A DNA stretch of 64,000 nucleotides from Paraburkholderia sp. PGU19 (GTDB lineage Bacteria > Pseudomonadota > Gammaproteobacteria > Burkholderiales > Burkholderiaceae): the NCBI RefSeq assembly GCF_013426915.1, contig NZ_AP023180.1, positions 186,001-250,000 on the forward strand, in the 5' to 3' direction. Shown in pieces: positions 1 through 8,806 of this stretch; positions within the stretch are counted from its first letter, which is position 1, and each line of letters starts with the position of its first letter. Below the pieces are notes generated by a model that did not search any database, was not told where the DNA came from, and worked only from the letters and a program-made list of their open reading frames with translations. The translations under genes and the position numbers were made by a program.

Positions 1-130
1 CAAGCGTTGCCCCGCACAGGGGCGACGCTTGAAGCACGAAGGCAACACGCGGATGCCAGCGCAGAGGCCAAAACACCGAACTGCGACGCGTGAAGCACGA
101 AGACAAAACGCGGATGCCAGCGCAAACACA
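1..130. repeat. Right end of a palindromic intergenic repeat, truncated by window edge
   Basis: This stretch matches the right end of the complete repeats found at 16.1, 28.8 and 38.9 kb: the GCACAGGGGCGACGC block is followed by a GCGGATGCCAGCGC block. The second block appears twice here, at about 51-63 and 113-126, with a short spacer holding another GCGACGCGTGAAGC piece. As with the complete copies, the right end lies just beyond the 3' end of a minus-strand gene. The rest of the element, if present, lies left of the window. Confidence 0.8.
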
Positions 131-166
131 AAGCAAACCACTTAGCGTCGCAGACAACAAAAAAAC

Positions 167-1135
167 CTAAACCCCAACCGCCAGGTTATCTTCAGTAGCC
201 AGTCGATGAGAATAAACCCGAAGCAAATCGACAAACCGCTGCGCGGGCTCAGCCAGAGCCTCTTCTTTCCGGGTAAGGATTCCAAACCCGGCAAGGCTCT
301 TGCCAATCTCCACAGGCAACGCAACGAGTAACTTGCCGCGCACATGATCGCGCACAACAGACTCAGGCAGCATCGCGACAGCATCATAATTCTCAAGCAA
401 CTGCAGCGTAGCGAATATAGAAGCACACTCAGTGAGATTAGCAGGCGTCCCAAGCCCCGCCCGGGCGAGTTCCTCTTCAAACAAAACACGAGCCGGACTG
501 GTAATAGGCTGCGCCACCCAAGGCCACTCCATCAACTCGCGAAGCGAAACAGCAGCCCGCCCGGCAACGGGATGCACAGCCCGTACAACCAGCACCAAAG
601 TCTCCCGCGCCAGCGGCTCAAAACTGAAATCGTTATGCTGCAACGGATTCGTCAAGCGCCCCAGTGCGAGATCGACTTCGCGGCGATGCAGCAATTGCAC
701 CACCTGATCGCTGGTTTCCCCGAGGATGCACACATGCAACAACGGCCGTTCGGTTTTCAGCGCGGCAACGGCCATCGCCAGCAGATCGGGTGCGGCGCCC
801 ATGATCGCGCCAACAGTCAGTTGCCCATGCCCGCCCTTGCGCTTCGCGTCCAGATCCTCGGCAAAGCGCGTGAGATCCGCCAGCGCACGCCGAGCATAGG
901 CCAGCGTAACGACGCCGAGCGGCGTCGGCTGCATGCCGCGCGCGTTGCGCTCGAACAGCAAAAAGCCGAGCGCCTCTTCAATGTCGCCCAACATGCGGCT
1001 CGCGCTGGGCTGCGCGACATTGATGGCATCGGCGGCCTGATGCACGTTGCGCGCGTCGTCGAGCGCGACGAGCAGCGCAAGATGCTTGAACTTGAGCCGG
1101 TTGACGAGGGAGATGCTGGCAGCGTTCTGGCTCAT
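167..1135 (-). CDS. LysR-family transcriptional regulator, probable regulator of the adjacent deoxysugar operon
   Basis: The 322-residue product has the standard LysR layout. A winged HTH lies at about residues 15-75, including AADAINVAQPSASRMLGDIE, and is followed by a linker helix and a two-lobed effector domain to about residue 310. The gene is divergent from the mutarotase/lactonase/ABC operon, and a clean T-N11-A dyad sits between them at 1172-1190, so local control of that operon is the simplest inference. The effector is probably a sugar or sugar-acid intermediate, but the sequence does not show which. The ATG at 1135 gives the full expected N-terminus. Confidence 0.88.
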   Translation of the reverse strand: MSQNAASISLVNRLKFKHLALLVALDDARNVHQAADAINVAQPSASRMLGDIEEALGFLLFERNARGMQPTPLGVVTLAYARRALADLTRFAEDLDAKRKGGHGQLTVGAIMGAAPDLLAMAVAALKTERPLLHVCILGETSDQVVQLLHRREVDLALGRLTNPLQHNDFSFEPLARETLVLVVRAVHPVAGRAAVSLRELMEWPWVAQPITSPARVLFEEELARAGLGTPANLTECASIFATLQLLENYDAVAMLPESVVRDHVRGKLLVALPVEIGKSLAGFGILTRKEEALAEPAQRFVDLLRVYSHRLATEDNLAVGV

Positions 1136-1171
1136 GGCGGATCAGCGGTGCGATTCGGTTTGAGTATCGCC

Positions 1172-1190
1172 CAATCCCAACAACGGATTG
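1172..1190. promoter_or_regulatory. Candidate LysR-type operator between divergent genes
   Basis: CAATCC and GGATTG form a perfect inverted repeat with a 7-base spacer and contain the LysR signature T-N11-A. The site lies 37 bases before the LysR start and about 95 bases before the mutarotase start, where an autoregulatory and activating site is usual. Family assignment is inference from position and symmetry. Confidence 0.5.
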
Positions 1191-1284
1191 AGATGCTATC
1201 GACGCCCGAATTATAGTCGCATCAAGACGCTACCTTAGAGAGCGGCAAGAACAAGTGATCAAAGACACTGGAGACAAGCCCGGC

Positions 1285-1611
1285 ATGGAGACAATCGCTT
1301 TCCGGATGGTGCTGAACCCCGGCATGCGCGACGAGTATGAGCGCCGGCATCGGGCAATCTGGCCGGAACTCGTCGACGCGCTGCACAATGCGGGCGTCCG
1401 CGATTACCGGATCTTTCTCGACGAAGACACGCACCATCTGTTCGCGATACTGACGCGCAACGCCGATCATTCGATGGAGCGCCTGCCCGAACTCGCCGTG
1501 ATGCGCAAATGGTGGGATTACATGGCCGACATCATGCAGACGGCGCCCGACCATACGCCGCTCCAGCAAGCGCTGGTTCCCGTATTTGAACTGCAGCATC
1601 CCTTCCACTGA
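1285..1611 (+). CDS. rhaM: L-rhamnose mutarotase family protein
   Basis: The 108-residue protein matches the RhaM/RhaU mutarotase family (about 104 residues in E. coli). It interconverts the alpha and beta anomers of L-rhamnose or a related deoxysugar such as L-fucose in the cytoplasm. The family signature is the N-terminal AFRMVLNPGMRDEYERRHR followed by IWPEL, holding the conserved Tyr and His of the active site, plus the C-terminal MRKWWDYMADIM block. An in-frame GTG lies at 1255, but ATG 1285 aligns with the family start and has GGAGA upstream. It is first in an operon with a lactonase and a sugar ABC transporter. The exact sugar is not fixed by sequence. Confidence 0.85.
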   Translation: METIAFRMVLNPGMRDEYERRHRAIWPELVDALHNAGVRDYRIFLDEDTHHLFAILTRNADHSMERLPELAVMRKWWDYMADIMQTAPDHTPLQQALVPVFELQHPFH

Positions 1612-1657
1612 TTCGCGACGCTCGCCGCGCACGCGCGCCGGCGACGAAGGACGCGCC

Positions 1658-2551
1658 ATGAAAGTTGTCGACCCGCACATTCATCTGTGGGATCTGAAGA
1701 CGCATCATTACCCCTGGCTCGCCAATCCCGGCGTGTCGTTCGTCGGCGATGCGCGTGTGCTCAAGCATGACTATCTGATCGCCGATCTGCTGAAAGACGC
1801 GGGGGATATCGAACTGCTCAAGTGCGTGCACGTCGAGGCGAATCACGATCCGAAAGATCCCGTCGAAGAAACGCGCTGGCTGCAAGGCGTCGCGGACGCT
1901 GAGGCTTCGCACTCGATGCCGAACGGAATCGTCGCCGCAGTCGATCTCGCTGCAGATAACGCGGCCGAAATGCTCGAAGCACACGCCGCATTCGCCAACA
2001 CACGCGGCGTGCGGCAAATCCTCAACGTGCATCACGACAAGCTGTACAACTACGTAGGCCGTCACTTCATGCGCGAGGCGGCGTGGCGCGAAAACTTCCG
2101 GCTGCTGCACAAGCACGGCATGTCGTTCGACGTGCAGCTTTACCCGTCGCAGATGGAAGAAGCGGCCGCGCTCGCGAACGCGCATCAAGACACGCAGTTC
2201 ATCGTCAATCATGCGGGCATGTTCGTCGATCGCAACAGCGTCGCCGGCTATCGTGCGTGGCGCGACGGGATGAAGGCGCTCGCGCAATGTCCGAACGTCG
2301 CCGTGAAGATCAGCGGTCTCGCGATGTTCGATCACAAATGGACCGTCGAAAGCCTGCGGCCATACGTGCTCGAAACGATCGACACATTCGGCGTCGAGCG
2401 CTCGATGTTCGCATCGAACTTTCCGGTGGACAGGCAGTTCGGCTCGTATGGCGACTTGTGGCGCGCGTATGCGTCGATCGTCGGCGACGCGAGCGAGGTG
2501 GAGAAAGACGCGCTCTTCGTGCGCAATGCCGAACGCTTCTATCGCATCTGA
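1658..2551 (+). CDS. COG3618 amidohydrolase, probable L-fucono-/L-rhamnono-lactonase
   Basis: This 297-residue TIM-barrel amidohydrolase has the N-terminal metal-binding HxH at residues 7-9 (VDPHIHLWD), further His residues including FIVNHAGM, and a C-terminal NFPVD Asp region. COG3618 members from Burkholderia are known sugar-acid lactonases, including an L-fucono-lactonase, so hydrolysis of the lactone made by a deoxysugar dehydrogenase is likely. The gene lies 46 bases after the mutarotase and 29 before the transporter ATPase. The frame is open further upstream, but ATG 1658 matches the family start. A 2-pyrone-4,6-dicarboxylate-type lactonase is a less likely alternative given the sugar neighbours. 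Confidence 0.8.
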   Translation: MKVVDPHIHLWDLKTHHYPWLANPGVSFVGDARVLKHDYLIADLLKDAGDIELLKCVHVEANHDPKDPVEETRWLQGVADAEASHSMPNGIVAAVDLAADNAAEMLEAHAAFANTRGVRQILNVHHDKLYNYVGRHFMREAAWRENFRLLHKHGMSFDVQLYPSQMEEAAALANAHQDTQFIVNHAGMFVDRNSVAGYRAWRDGMKALAQCPNVAVKISGLAMFDHKWTVESLRPYVLETIDTFGVERSMFASNFPVDRQFGSYGDLWRAYASIVGDASEVEKDALFVRNAERFYRI

Positions 2552-2580
2552 AGAAGCCTCGAACAATATGCAGTCGCAGC

Positions 2581-4125
2581 ATGAAGGAGAACAGGGTGGA
2601 GCAACACACTGAAAGCGTGCCGAGGCTGGAACTGCGGCACGCCAGCAAAACGTTCGGGCGCGTGCGCGCGCTGTCGGACGGCGAACTGGTGCTATGGCCC
2701 GGCGAAGTGCATGCGCTGCTCGGCGAGAACGGCGCGGGCAAGTCGACGCTCGTGAAGATACTCGCGGGCGTGCATCAGCCCGACACGGGCGAGCTTCGCA
2801 TCGATGGCGTCGAGCGCCGTTTCGCCACACCCGCCGAAGCGCGCGACGCGGGCCTCGCCGTCATCTATCAGGAACCAACGCTGTTCTTCGATCTGTCGAT
2901 TGCCGAGAACATCTTCATGGGACGGCAGCCCGTCGATCGCTTCGGCCGCATTCAACACGATGCGATGCGCCGCGAAGTCGATGGACTGCTGGCGTCGCTG
3001 GGCGTCGATCTGCGCGCGGATCGTCTCGTGCGCGGCCTGTCGATCGCCGATCAGCAGGTGATCGAGATTGCGAAGGCGCTGTCGCTGAACGCGAACGTGC
3101 TGATCATGGACGAGCCGACGGCGGCGCTGTCGCTGCCCGAAGTCGAGCGGCTCTTTACGATCGTGCGCAAGCTGCGCGAGCGTGACGTCGCGATCCTGTT
3201 TATCACGCATCGGCTCGATGAAGTGTTCGCCTTGACGCAGCATGTCACGATCATGCGCGACGGCGCGAAGGTGTTCGATGCGCCGACGTCGGAAATGACG
3301 ACGGAATCGGTGGTCGCGAAGATGGTCGGACGCGATCTGGAAACGTTCTATCCGAAGGCCGATGTGAAGCCGGGCGACGTGCGTCTGTCGGTGCGCAATT
3401 TGACGCGCGTTGGCGTGTTCAAGGACGTGTCGTTCGATGTGCGCGCAGGCGAAATCGTCGCGCTCGCGGGTCTGGTCGGCGCGGGCCGCAGCGAAGTGGC
3501 GCGCGCGATCTTCGGCATCGACCCGATCGATTCGGGCGAAGTGCAGATCGCGGGCAAGCGCCTGAAGACGGGCAATCCCGCCGCGGCTGTGCGCGCGGGC
3601 CTTGCGCTCGTGCCGGAAGACCGGCGCCAGCAAGGTCTGGCGCTGGAGTTGAGCATCGCGCGTAATGCGTCGATGACGGTGCTCGGCCGTCTCGTGCGCC
3701 ACGGTCTGATCTCGACGCGCAGCGAGACGCAACTCGCGACGCGCTGGGGCACGCGGCTACGCCTGAAGGCAAGCGATCCTTCCGCGCCCGTCGGCACGCT
3801 ATCAGGCGGCAACCAGCAAAAGGTGGTGCTCGGCAAATGGCTCGCGACAGGCCCGAAAGTGCTGATCATCGACGAGCCGACGCGCGGCATCGATGTCGGC
3901 GCGAAAGCGGAAGTGTATGGCGCGCTCTCCGAACTCGTGCAGGAAGGCATGGCTGTGTTGATGATTTCGAGCGAACTGCCCGAAGTGCTCGGCATGGCGG
4001 ACCGCGTACTCGTGATGCACGAAGGCCGCATCAGTGCGGACATTTCACGCGCCGATGCGAGTGAAGAGCGCATCATGAACGCGGCACTCGGTCAATCGGC
4101 GGCACTACTGGGGCGCGCAGCATGA
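2581..4125 (+). CDS. Sugar ABC transporter ATP-binding protein, RbsA/RhaT type with two ATPase domains
   Basis: The 514-residue protein is the duplicated ATPase of CUT2-type sugar importers. Domain 1 (about 10-240) has Walker [10 protein letters not shown] and Walker B VLIMDEPT, with a degenerate signature (LSIADQQ). Domain 2 (about 260-505) has a degenerate Walker A (GLVGAGRSE), a full signature LSGGNQQK and [10 protein letters not shown]. This asymmetry is usual for the family. ATG 2581 was chosen because the upstream open frame overlaps the lactonase gene. The stop overlaps the next permease start by four bases (ATGA). The import substrate is predicted to be L-rhamnose or L-fucose. Confidence 0.9.
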   Translation: MKENRVEQHTESVPRLELRHASKTFGRVRALSDGELVLWPGEVHALLGENGAGKSTLVKILAGVHQPDTGELRIDGVERRFATPAEARDAGLAVIYQEPTLFFDLSIAENIFMGRQPVDRFGRIQHDAMRREVDGLLASLGVDLRADRLVRGLSIADQQVIEIAKALSLNANVLIMDEPTAALSLPEVERLFTIVRKLRERDVAILFITHRLDEVFALTQHVTIMRDGAKVFDAPTSEMTTESVVAKMVGRDLETFYPKADVKPGDVRLSVRNLTRVGVFKDVSFDVRAGEIVALAGLVGAGRSEVARAIFGIDPIDSGEVQIAGKRLKTGNPAAAVRAGLALVPEDRRQQGLALELSIARNASMTVLGRLVRHGLISTRSETQLATRWGTRLRLKASDPSAPVGTLSGGNQQKVVLGKWLATGPKVLIIDEPTRGIDVGAKAEVYGALSELVQEGMAVLMISSELPEVLGMADRVLVMHEGRISADISRADASEERIMNAALGQSAALLGRAA

Positions 4126-5183
4126 TCCGGCATTCGACTCATTCACACGCGGCGTCGATCGAACACGCGCCGCTACAACGTACGCGCTCCGGCCCCGGCG
4201 GCATCGTCGGGACGATCGCGAAGAGCCGCGAGACGACGCTCTTCGTCGTGCTGATCCTGCTGATACTCGGCACGTCGCTCGCGCGGCCGCAGTTTCTGAA
4301 CCTGCAGAATCTGCGCGACGTGTTGCTCAACGTGTCGATCGTCAGCTTGCTGACGGCGGGTATGACGGTCGTCATCCTGATGCGGCACATCGATCTGTCG
4401 ATTGGCTCGACGGTCGGCATCAGCGCATATGCCGTCGGCAGTCTGTACGTCGCGTTTCCGCAGATGCCCGTGCTGGTCGCGCTGGTTGCGGGCGTCGCGA
4501 TCGGGCTCGTCGCGGGCGGCATCAATGCGCTGCTGATCGCGGTGGGACGTGTGCCGTCGCTGGTGGCGACGCTATCGACGCTCTACATTTTCCGTGGTGC
4601 CGATTACGCGTGGGTGCATGGCGGCCAGATCAACGCGACGAGCCTGCCTGAGGCGTACTCGCGTCTCGCGACGGGTACCTTGCTCGGCATTCCGACGCTT
4701 GCGCTGATCGCCGCCGCCGTGCTGTTGGCGCTGTCGTTCTATCTGAAGCATTTCCGTGCGGGCCGCGAGCACTACGCGATCGGCTCGAACCCCGAGGCGG
4801 CGCGCCTGGCGGGCGTCAACGTCGAACGGCGCGTGATGTCGGGCTTCCTGTTGTCGGGCGCGATTGCGGGCTTTGCGGGCGCGCTGTGGCTCGCTCGCTT
4901 CGGCACCGTCGACGCGAGCACCGCGAAAGGCATCGAGTTGCAGGTGGTGGCGGCGGCCGTGGTCGGCAGCGTCGCGATCACGGGCGGCGTCGGCACGATA
5001 CTCGGCGCGACGCTCGGCGCACTCGTGCTCGGCGTGATCAGCATCGCGCTCGTCGTGCTGCACGTGTCGCCGTTCTGGGAGCAGGCTATCGAAGGCGCGC
5101 TGATCGTCGCGGCAATTGCCGCCGACACGCTGCTGGCCCGTTCCGTCGCCAAACGCATGATGAGGAAACGCGATCATGGCTAA
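4122..5183 (+). CDS. Sugar ABC transporter permease (RhaP/RbsC type)
   Basis: The 353-residue polytopic membrane protein belongs to the branched-chain/ribose permease superfamily. A hydrophilic N-terminus of about 35 residues is followed by eight or more hydrophobic segments. The conserved cytoplasmic loop is present as [17 protein letters not shown] at about residue 220. It forms half of the membrane channel with the next gene, as in importers with two different permeases (RhaP and RhaQ in rhizobia). Its start overlaps the ATPase stop and its end overlaps the next permease by eight bases, which indicates translational coupling. Confidence 0.9.
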   Translation: MIRHSTHSHAASIEHAPLQRTRSGPGGIVGTIAKSRETTLFVVLILLILGTSLARPQFLNLQNLRDVLLNVSIVSLLTAGMTVVILMRHIDLSIGSTVGISAYAVGSLYVAFPQMPVLVALVAGVAIGLVAGGINALLIAVGRVPSLVATLSTLYIFRGADYAWVHGGQINATSLPEAYSRLATGTLLGIPTLALIAAAVLLALSFYLKHFRAGREHYAIGSNPEAARLAGVNVERRVMSGFLLSGAIAGFAGALWLARFGTVDASTAKGIELQVVAAAVVGSVAITGGVGTILGATLGALVLGVISIALVVLHVSPFWEQAIEGALIVAAIAADTLLARSVAKRMMRKRDHG

Positions 5184-6204
5184 ACCCGATTCCGCGCTGC
5201 TCACGCGCAAGCGCGAAACGCCGCTGCGCTGGGAAACCTTGCTGGTCGTCGTGCTGATCCTGTCGCTCGGATTGGGGCGCGTGCTGTCGCCCGTGTTCCT
5301 GACGGGCGCGAATCTAAGCAACGTGCTCGCCGACCTCACCGAGATCGCGTTGATGGCGTTGCCGATGACGCTGATCATCGTCGCGGCCGAGATCGATCTG
5401 TCCGTCGCATCGGTGCTCGGCGCGTCGAGCGCGCTGATGGGCGTGCTGTGGCATATGGGCCTGCCGATGCCCGTCGTGATCGTGCTCGTGTTGCTGTTCG
5501 GCATGATCGCGGGGCTGTTCAACGGGCTCGTGATCGTGAAGCTGAATCTGCCGTCGCTCGCCGTCACGATCGGCACGCTCGCGCTGTTTCGAGGGCTGTC
5601 GTATGTGCTGCTCGGCGATCAGGCCGTCGCGGATTTTCCGGCGGGCTACACGGCGTTCGGCATGGACACGCTGTTCGGCACGTTCATTCCGCTGCCGTTC
5701 GTGATCGTCATTGTTTGCGCCGTGCTGTTCACCGTGCTCTTGCAGGCGACGGCGTTCGGCCGCAGCCTCTATGCGATCGGCGCGAACTCGACGGCGGCCG
5801 CGTTCTCCGGCATCGAGGTCGCGAAAGTGCGGATGCGTCTTTTCATGCTGTCGGGCTTCATGAGCGCGCTTGCGGGCATCGTCTACACGTTGCGCTTCAC
5901 GAGCGCGCGTGGCGACAACGGCGAAGGCTTCGAACTGTCGGTGATTGCCGCCGTGCTGTTCGGCGGCGTGAGCATCTTCGGCGGACGCGGGTCGATGGTC
6001 GGCGTGCTGCTGTCGCTGCTGATCATCGGCGTATTGAAGAACGCGCTCACGCTCGATGATGTCTCCAGCGAAACGCTGACCATCGTAACGGGCGCGCTGC
6101 TGCTCGCATCGGTGCTGATTCCGAACCTGGTCGCGCGCTGGCGCGCGATGCGCGACCGCAAGCTGATCGCCGCGCAAACATTGACAAAGCCGAGTGCGTC
6201 GTAA
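5176..6204 (+). CDS. Sugar ABC transporter permease (RhaQ/RbsC type)
   Basis: This second 342-residue permease of the importer has the same architecture and conserved loop (YAIGANSTAAAFSGIEV). It is clearly diverged from the first permease, fitting a heterodimeric channel. The start overlaps the preceding gene by eight bases. Seventy-nine bases separate it from the binding-protein gene, a gap that contains a fresh ribosome binding site and may allow separate, higher expression of that protein. Confidence 0.9.
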   Translation: MAKPDSALLTRKRETPLRWETLLVVVLILSLGLGRVLSPVFLTGANLSNVLADLTEIALMALPMTLIIVAAEIDLSVASVLGASSALMGVLWHMGLPMPVVIVLVLLFGMIAGLFNGLVIVKLNLPSLAVTIGTLALFRGLSYVLLGDQAVADFPAGYTAFGMDTLFGTFIPLPFVIVIVCAVLFTVLLQATAFGRSLYAIGANSTAAAFSGIEVAKVRMRLFMLSGFMSALAGIVYTLRFTSARGDNGEGFELSVIAAVLFGGVSIFGGRGSMVGVLLSLLIIGVLKNALTLDDVSSETLTIVTGALLLASVLIPNLVARWRAMRDRKLIAAQTLTKPSAS

Positions 6205-6283
6205 GTCATGCAAACCCGCCGTACGTGATGCCGTTTAATTCAACCGGACGCCAAAAGTCCGATCCACCACCAGGAGACAACAG

Positions 6284-7291
6284 ATGAACAAACCACTGCG
6301 TCACGCGGGAGCGATGATGCTCTGCGCGGCTATGCTGGGCGTGAGCGTCGCCGCGTCCGCAGCAGGCATCAAGCCGGATCTGAAGATCGCGTTCGTGCCC
6401 AAGCAGATCAACAACCCGTACGAAGTGATCGCCGACGACGGCGGCATGGCCGCAATCAAGGAGTTCAAGGGGCAGGGCAAGGTGGTGGGGCCGTCGGACG
6501 CGGGCGCGTCGTCACAGGTGTCGTACATCAATACGCTGACCACGCAGCGTCAGGATGCCATCGTCATCGCAGCGAACGACGCGAATGCGCTCGTGCCGTA
6601 TCTAAAGAAGGCGATGTCGCAAGGCATCAAGGTCGTGACGTTCGATTCCGACACGGCGCCCGATGGCCGTCAGCTGTTCGTGAATCAGGCCAACGCGGAG
6701 AGCATTGGGCGCGGGCAGATTCAGCTCGTGTCGAAGCTGATGGGCGGCGAGGGCGAGTTCGCTATTCTGTCAGCCACGCCTAACGCGACAAACCAGAATA
6801 CGTGGATCAAGTGGATGCAGGAAGAACTCAAGAAGCCCGAGTATTCGAAGTTGAAGCTCGTGAAGATCGCGTACGGCAACGACGATGACCAGAAGTCGTT
6901 CGTCGAGACGCAAGGGCTGTTGCAGGCGTATCCGAACCTGAAGGCGATCGTGGCGCCTACATCTGTCGGCATTGCGGCGGCGGCGCGCTATATCTCGACG
7001 TCGTCGAGCAAGGGCAAGGTCGCGGTGACGGGTCTCGGCACGCCTAACCAGATGCGCGCGTTCGTGAAGAACGGCACCGTGAAAGCGTTCCAGTTGTGGG
7101 ACCCGGGTCAGTTGGGCTATCTCGCGGCGTATGCGGCGGCAAGTCTCGCATCGGGCGCGATCACGGGCAAGGAAGGCGAATCGTTCGACGCGGGCAAGCT
7201 CGGCAAGCGCACCATCGGCGCGCAAGGCGAAATCATTCTTGGACCGCCGACTACGTTTGACGCAAGCAATATCGATAACTTCAACTTCTGA
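6284..7291 (+). CDS. Periplasmic sugar-binding protein of the ABC importer (RhaS/LsrB type)
   Basis: The 335-residue protein starts with a Sec signal peptide (hydrophobic segment ending ASAAG near residue 28) and continues as a type I periplasmic-binding fold. KIAFVPKQINNPYEVIADDG opens the mature domain, VIAANDANALVPYLKKA lies in the first lobe, and WDPGQLGYLAAYAA is near the C-terminus. The sequence style is close to the rhamnose- and autoinducer-2-binding branch of the ribose-binding family. AGGAG lies a few bases before the ATG. It is the last gene of the operon, followed by a strong terminator. Confidence 0.9.
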   Translation: MNKPLRHAGAMMLCAAMLGVSVAASAAGIKPDLKIAFVPKQINNPYEVIADDGGMAAIKEFKGQGKVVGPSDAGASSQVSYINTLTTQRQDAIVIAANDANALVPYLKKAMSQGIKVVTFDSDTAPDGRQLFVNQANAESIGRGQIQLVSKLMGGEGEFAILSATPNATNQNTWIKWMQEELKKPEYSKLKLVKIAYGNDDDQKSFVETQGLLQAYPNLKAIVAPTSVGIAAAARYISTSSSKGKVAVTGLGTPNQMRAFVKNGTVKAFQLWDPGQLGYLAAYAAASLASGAITGKEGESFDAGKLGKRTIGAQGEIILGPPTTFDASNIDNFNF

Positions 7292-7318
7292 GGTTCATCA
7301 GGTCACTTGCTGGAAGCG

Positions 7319-7348
7319 GGCCGCTCGCGCGATGCGAGCGGCCTTTTT
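7319..7348 (+). terminator. Rho-independent terminator of the deoxysugar operon
   Basis: A perfect 10-base-pair stem (GGCCGCTCGC with GCGAGCGGCC) has a 5-base loop and is followed directly by TTTTT. It lies 28 bases after the binding-protein stop. Confidence 0.9.
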
Positions 7349-7375
7349 GTTTTCAATTCAAACTGGCGTCGCTCG

Positions 7376-8032
7376 TCAGACCAGGCCATTGACCTGCGAG
7401 TACTTGACGAGATCCGCGTTCGTCTCCAGTTGAAGTTTCTTCATTGCGGTGCTTTTTTGCGTCGCTACCGTCGAAACCGACCGGTTCACCTGTCGCGCGA
7501 TCTCGGTCAACGACGCGCCGGAAGCGAACAGCCGGATCACATTCATTTCCTTTTTCGTCAGGACGGACTTGCCGCCGTTCGTCTCGTTACCGTCAGGCCG
7601 ATGAAGCCGCGCACGGATCTTCGCAGAGAAATAAGGCCGTCGATGCTGCATCACTTCGCGTGCGGCGATACGGAATTCTTCGATGCCCTCACGTTTGTCA
7701 ACAATCCCCGCGACACCCGAGCGCGATACGCGGATCAGGACGTCATCGCTAGCGAGCATGGTGAAGACGACGACAGGAATGTCGGGATAGCGGCTGCGCA
7801 GTCGCGCGATGAGGCCGAGTCCGTCGATGTCGTTCTGCGCGGTTCCCATGGTCAGGTCCGTGATGATCAGATCCCAGGTGCCCTCGGACAGCAACTGCAG
7901 CAGTTCTTTGCCCGACTTGACGGCGGCATCGACGATAAAGCCTGGTATGCCCGTCAACGCGTTGATGACAGCGTGCCGGATAACCGGGTGGTCGTCTGCA
8001 ATGGCAATCCGGAAATCGCGAGTGGCATTCAT
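7376..8032 (-). CDS. NarL/FixJ-type response regulator
   Basis: The 218-residue protein has a receiver domain at about 1-125: the acidic pair is in IADDHPV and the phosphorylated Asp in DLIITDLTMG. A LuxR-type HTH lies at about 150-210 (LTKKEMNVIRLFASGASLTEIARQVNRSVSTVATQKSTA). ATG 8032 begins at the usual family start; an in-frame TTG at 8068 would add 12 unconserved residues. No histidine kinase is adjacent, so this is an orphan regulator in the window. It converges on the deoxysugar operon but there is no direct evidence that it controls it. Confidence 0.87.
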   Translation of the reverse strand: MNATRDFRIAIADDHPVIRHAVINALTGIPGFIVDAAVKSGKELLQLLSEGTWDLIITDLTMGTAQNDIDGLGLIARLRSRYPDIPVVVFTMLASDDVLIRVSRSGVAGIVDKREGIEEFRIAAREVMQHRRPYFSAKIRARLHRPDGNETNGGKSVLTKKEMNVIRLFASGASLTEIARQVNRSVSTVATQKSTAMKKLQLETNADLVKYSQVNGLV

Positions 8033-8516
8033 GGTCGAAAGGCTGGACAGTGTCGGTGCAACGGCCAATGGACGTCGGAACTGGACGGCGCGATGTGGGC
8101 CGTTTCCGAATTGACGTGGGCATCGTCCTGCGCGTTGAAGGAAAAGTAAGCGGATGCCGTGAGGATAGCGAACGGAACAAAAATTTAGTCAATTTTCAGG
8201 CGAATGCCGATGATTTTCGAAAAAATCCGACGTAGTACGTGTGCGCAATTTGCAACAGCCTTCGCTTCGCAGATGCAATCGCCAGGCAGATCGTATTCGA
8301 TGGGTTGAGGTCTCTCCTTGCGTTTTGATAAAACGGCATGGAAAGACCGCCATTGATGCGTGAAGTGCAGTTGCTGTAAAGAACTGTCAAGAATCAGGAT
8401 GGCGACAAGAAACGCGTCAACGTTTAATCAACCGGCGCGTTTAGTGCGTTGACCCCTATGAGGTCGGACGGCCAGCGAGCCGTCAGTCAACAACCCAAGG
8501 TTTAAGGATTCAAGCA
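8033..8516. other. Intergenic region between divergent genes
   Basis: No convincing gene was seen here. The right part upstream of the small exported protein holds an inverted repeat (GTCAACG at 8416-8422 and CGTTGAC at 8447-8453) and a ribosome binding site, AAGGA, before ATG 8517. The left part is the response-regulator promoter side and is AT-richer around 8190-8250. Confidence 0.4.
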
Positions 8517-8738
8517 ATGAACAAGCACATCATCGCCGCCGCTCTGGCAGGTCTGTTCTCGATCGCCGCATTCGCGCAGGCATCGGCGCCCGCAGCAACG
8601 GAAGAGGCGCCTGCAGCAGCATCGGCACCCGCTGCCAAGCACCACGCAAAGAAGCACAGCTCGAAGAAGAAGCACGCACACAAGAAGGCAGCGCCCGCGA
8701 AGGCAGCCAGCGACGAAGCAGCGTCGGCAGCACAGTAA
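8517..8738 (+). CDS. Small exported Ala/Lys/His-rich protein
   Basis: The 73-residue product has a clear signal peptide (about 1-21, ending AFAQA). The mature part is an Ala/Pro-rich stretch followed by a very basic His/Lys block (about 42-60) and an Ala-rich tail. AAGGA lies eight bases upstream. A similar design (signal peptide, Ala/Ser/Pro spacer, basic helix) is seen at 60235-60513. The role is unknown; binding of polyanions such as DNA or envelope polymers is only a guess from charge. Confidence 0.7.
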   Translation: MNKHIIAAALAGLFSIAAFAQASAPAATEEAPAAASAPAAKHHAKKHSSKKKHAHKKAAPAKAASDEAASAAQ

Positions 8739-8766
8739 GGCTTAGCGCTCCACGCTGATGTCGAAG

Positions 8767-8803
8767 GAGGAAGCGCGGTTGCGAAACCGCCTTCCTCTTT
8801 TTT
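8767..8803. terminator. Terminator hairpin between convergent genes
   Basis: GAGGAAGCGCGGTT pairs with AACCGCCTTCCTC with one bulge, followed by six T in CTTTTTTG. It terminates the small exported-protein gene and sits only a few bases before the stop of the convergent aldolase-family gene. Confidence 0.75.
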
Positions 8804-8806
8804 GTT

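Noticed and set aside
2083..2580. Upstream extension of the sugar ATPase frame into the lactonase gene
   Set aside because: Arg-rich, out of frame with a conserved gene; the ATPase family start fits ATG 2581.
1532..2830. 432-codon minus-strand frame opposite the lactonase and ATPase genes
   Set aside because: Arg/Ala/His-rich shadow of well-supported plus-strand genes, typical of GC-rich DNA.
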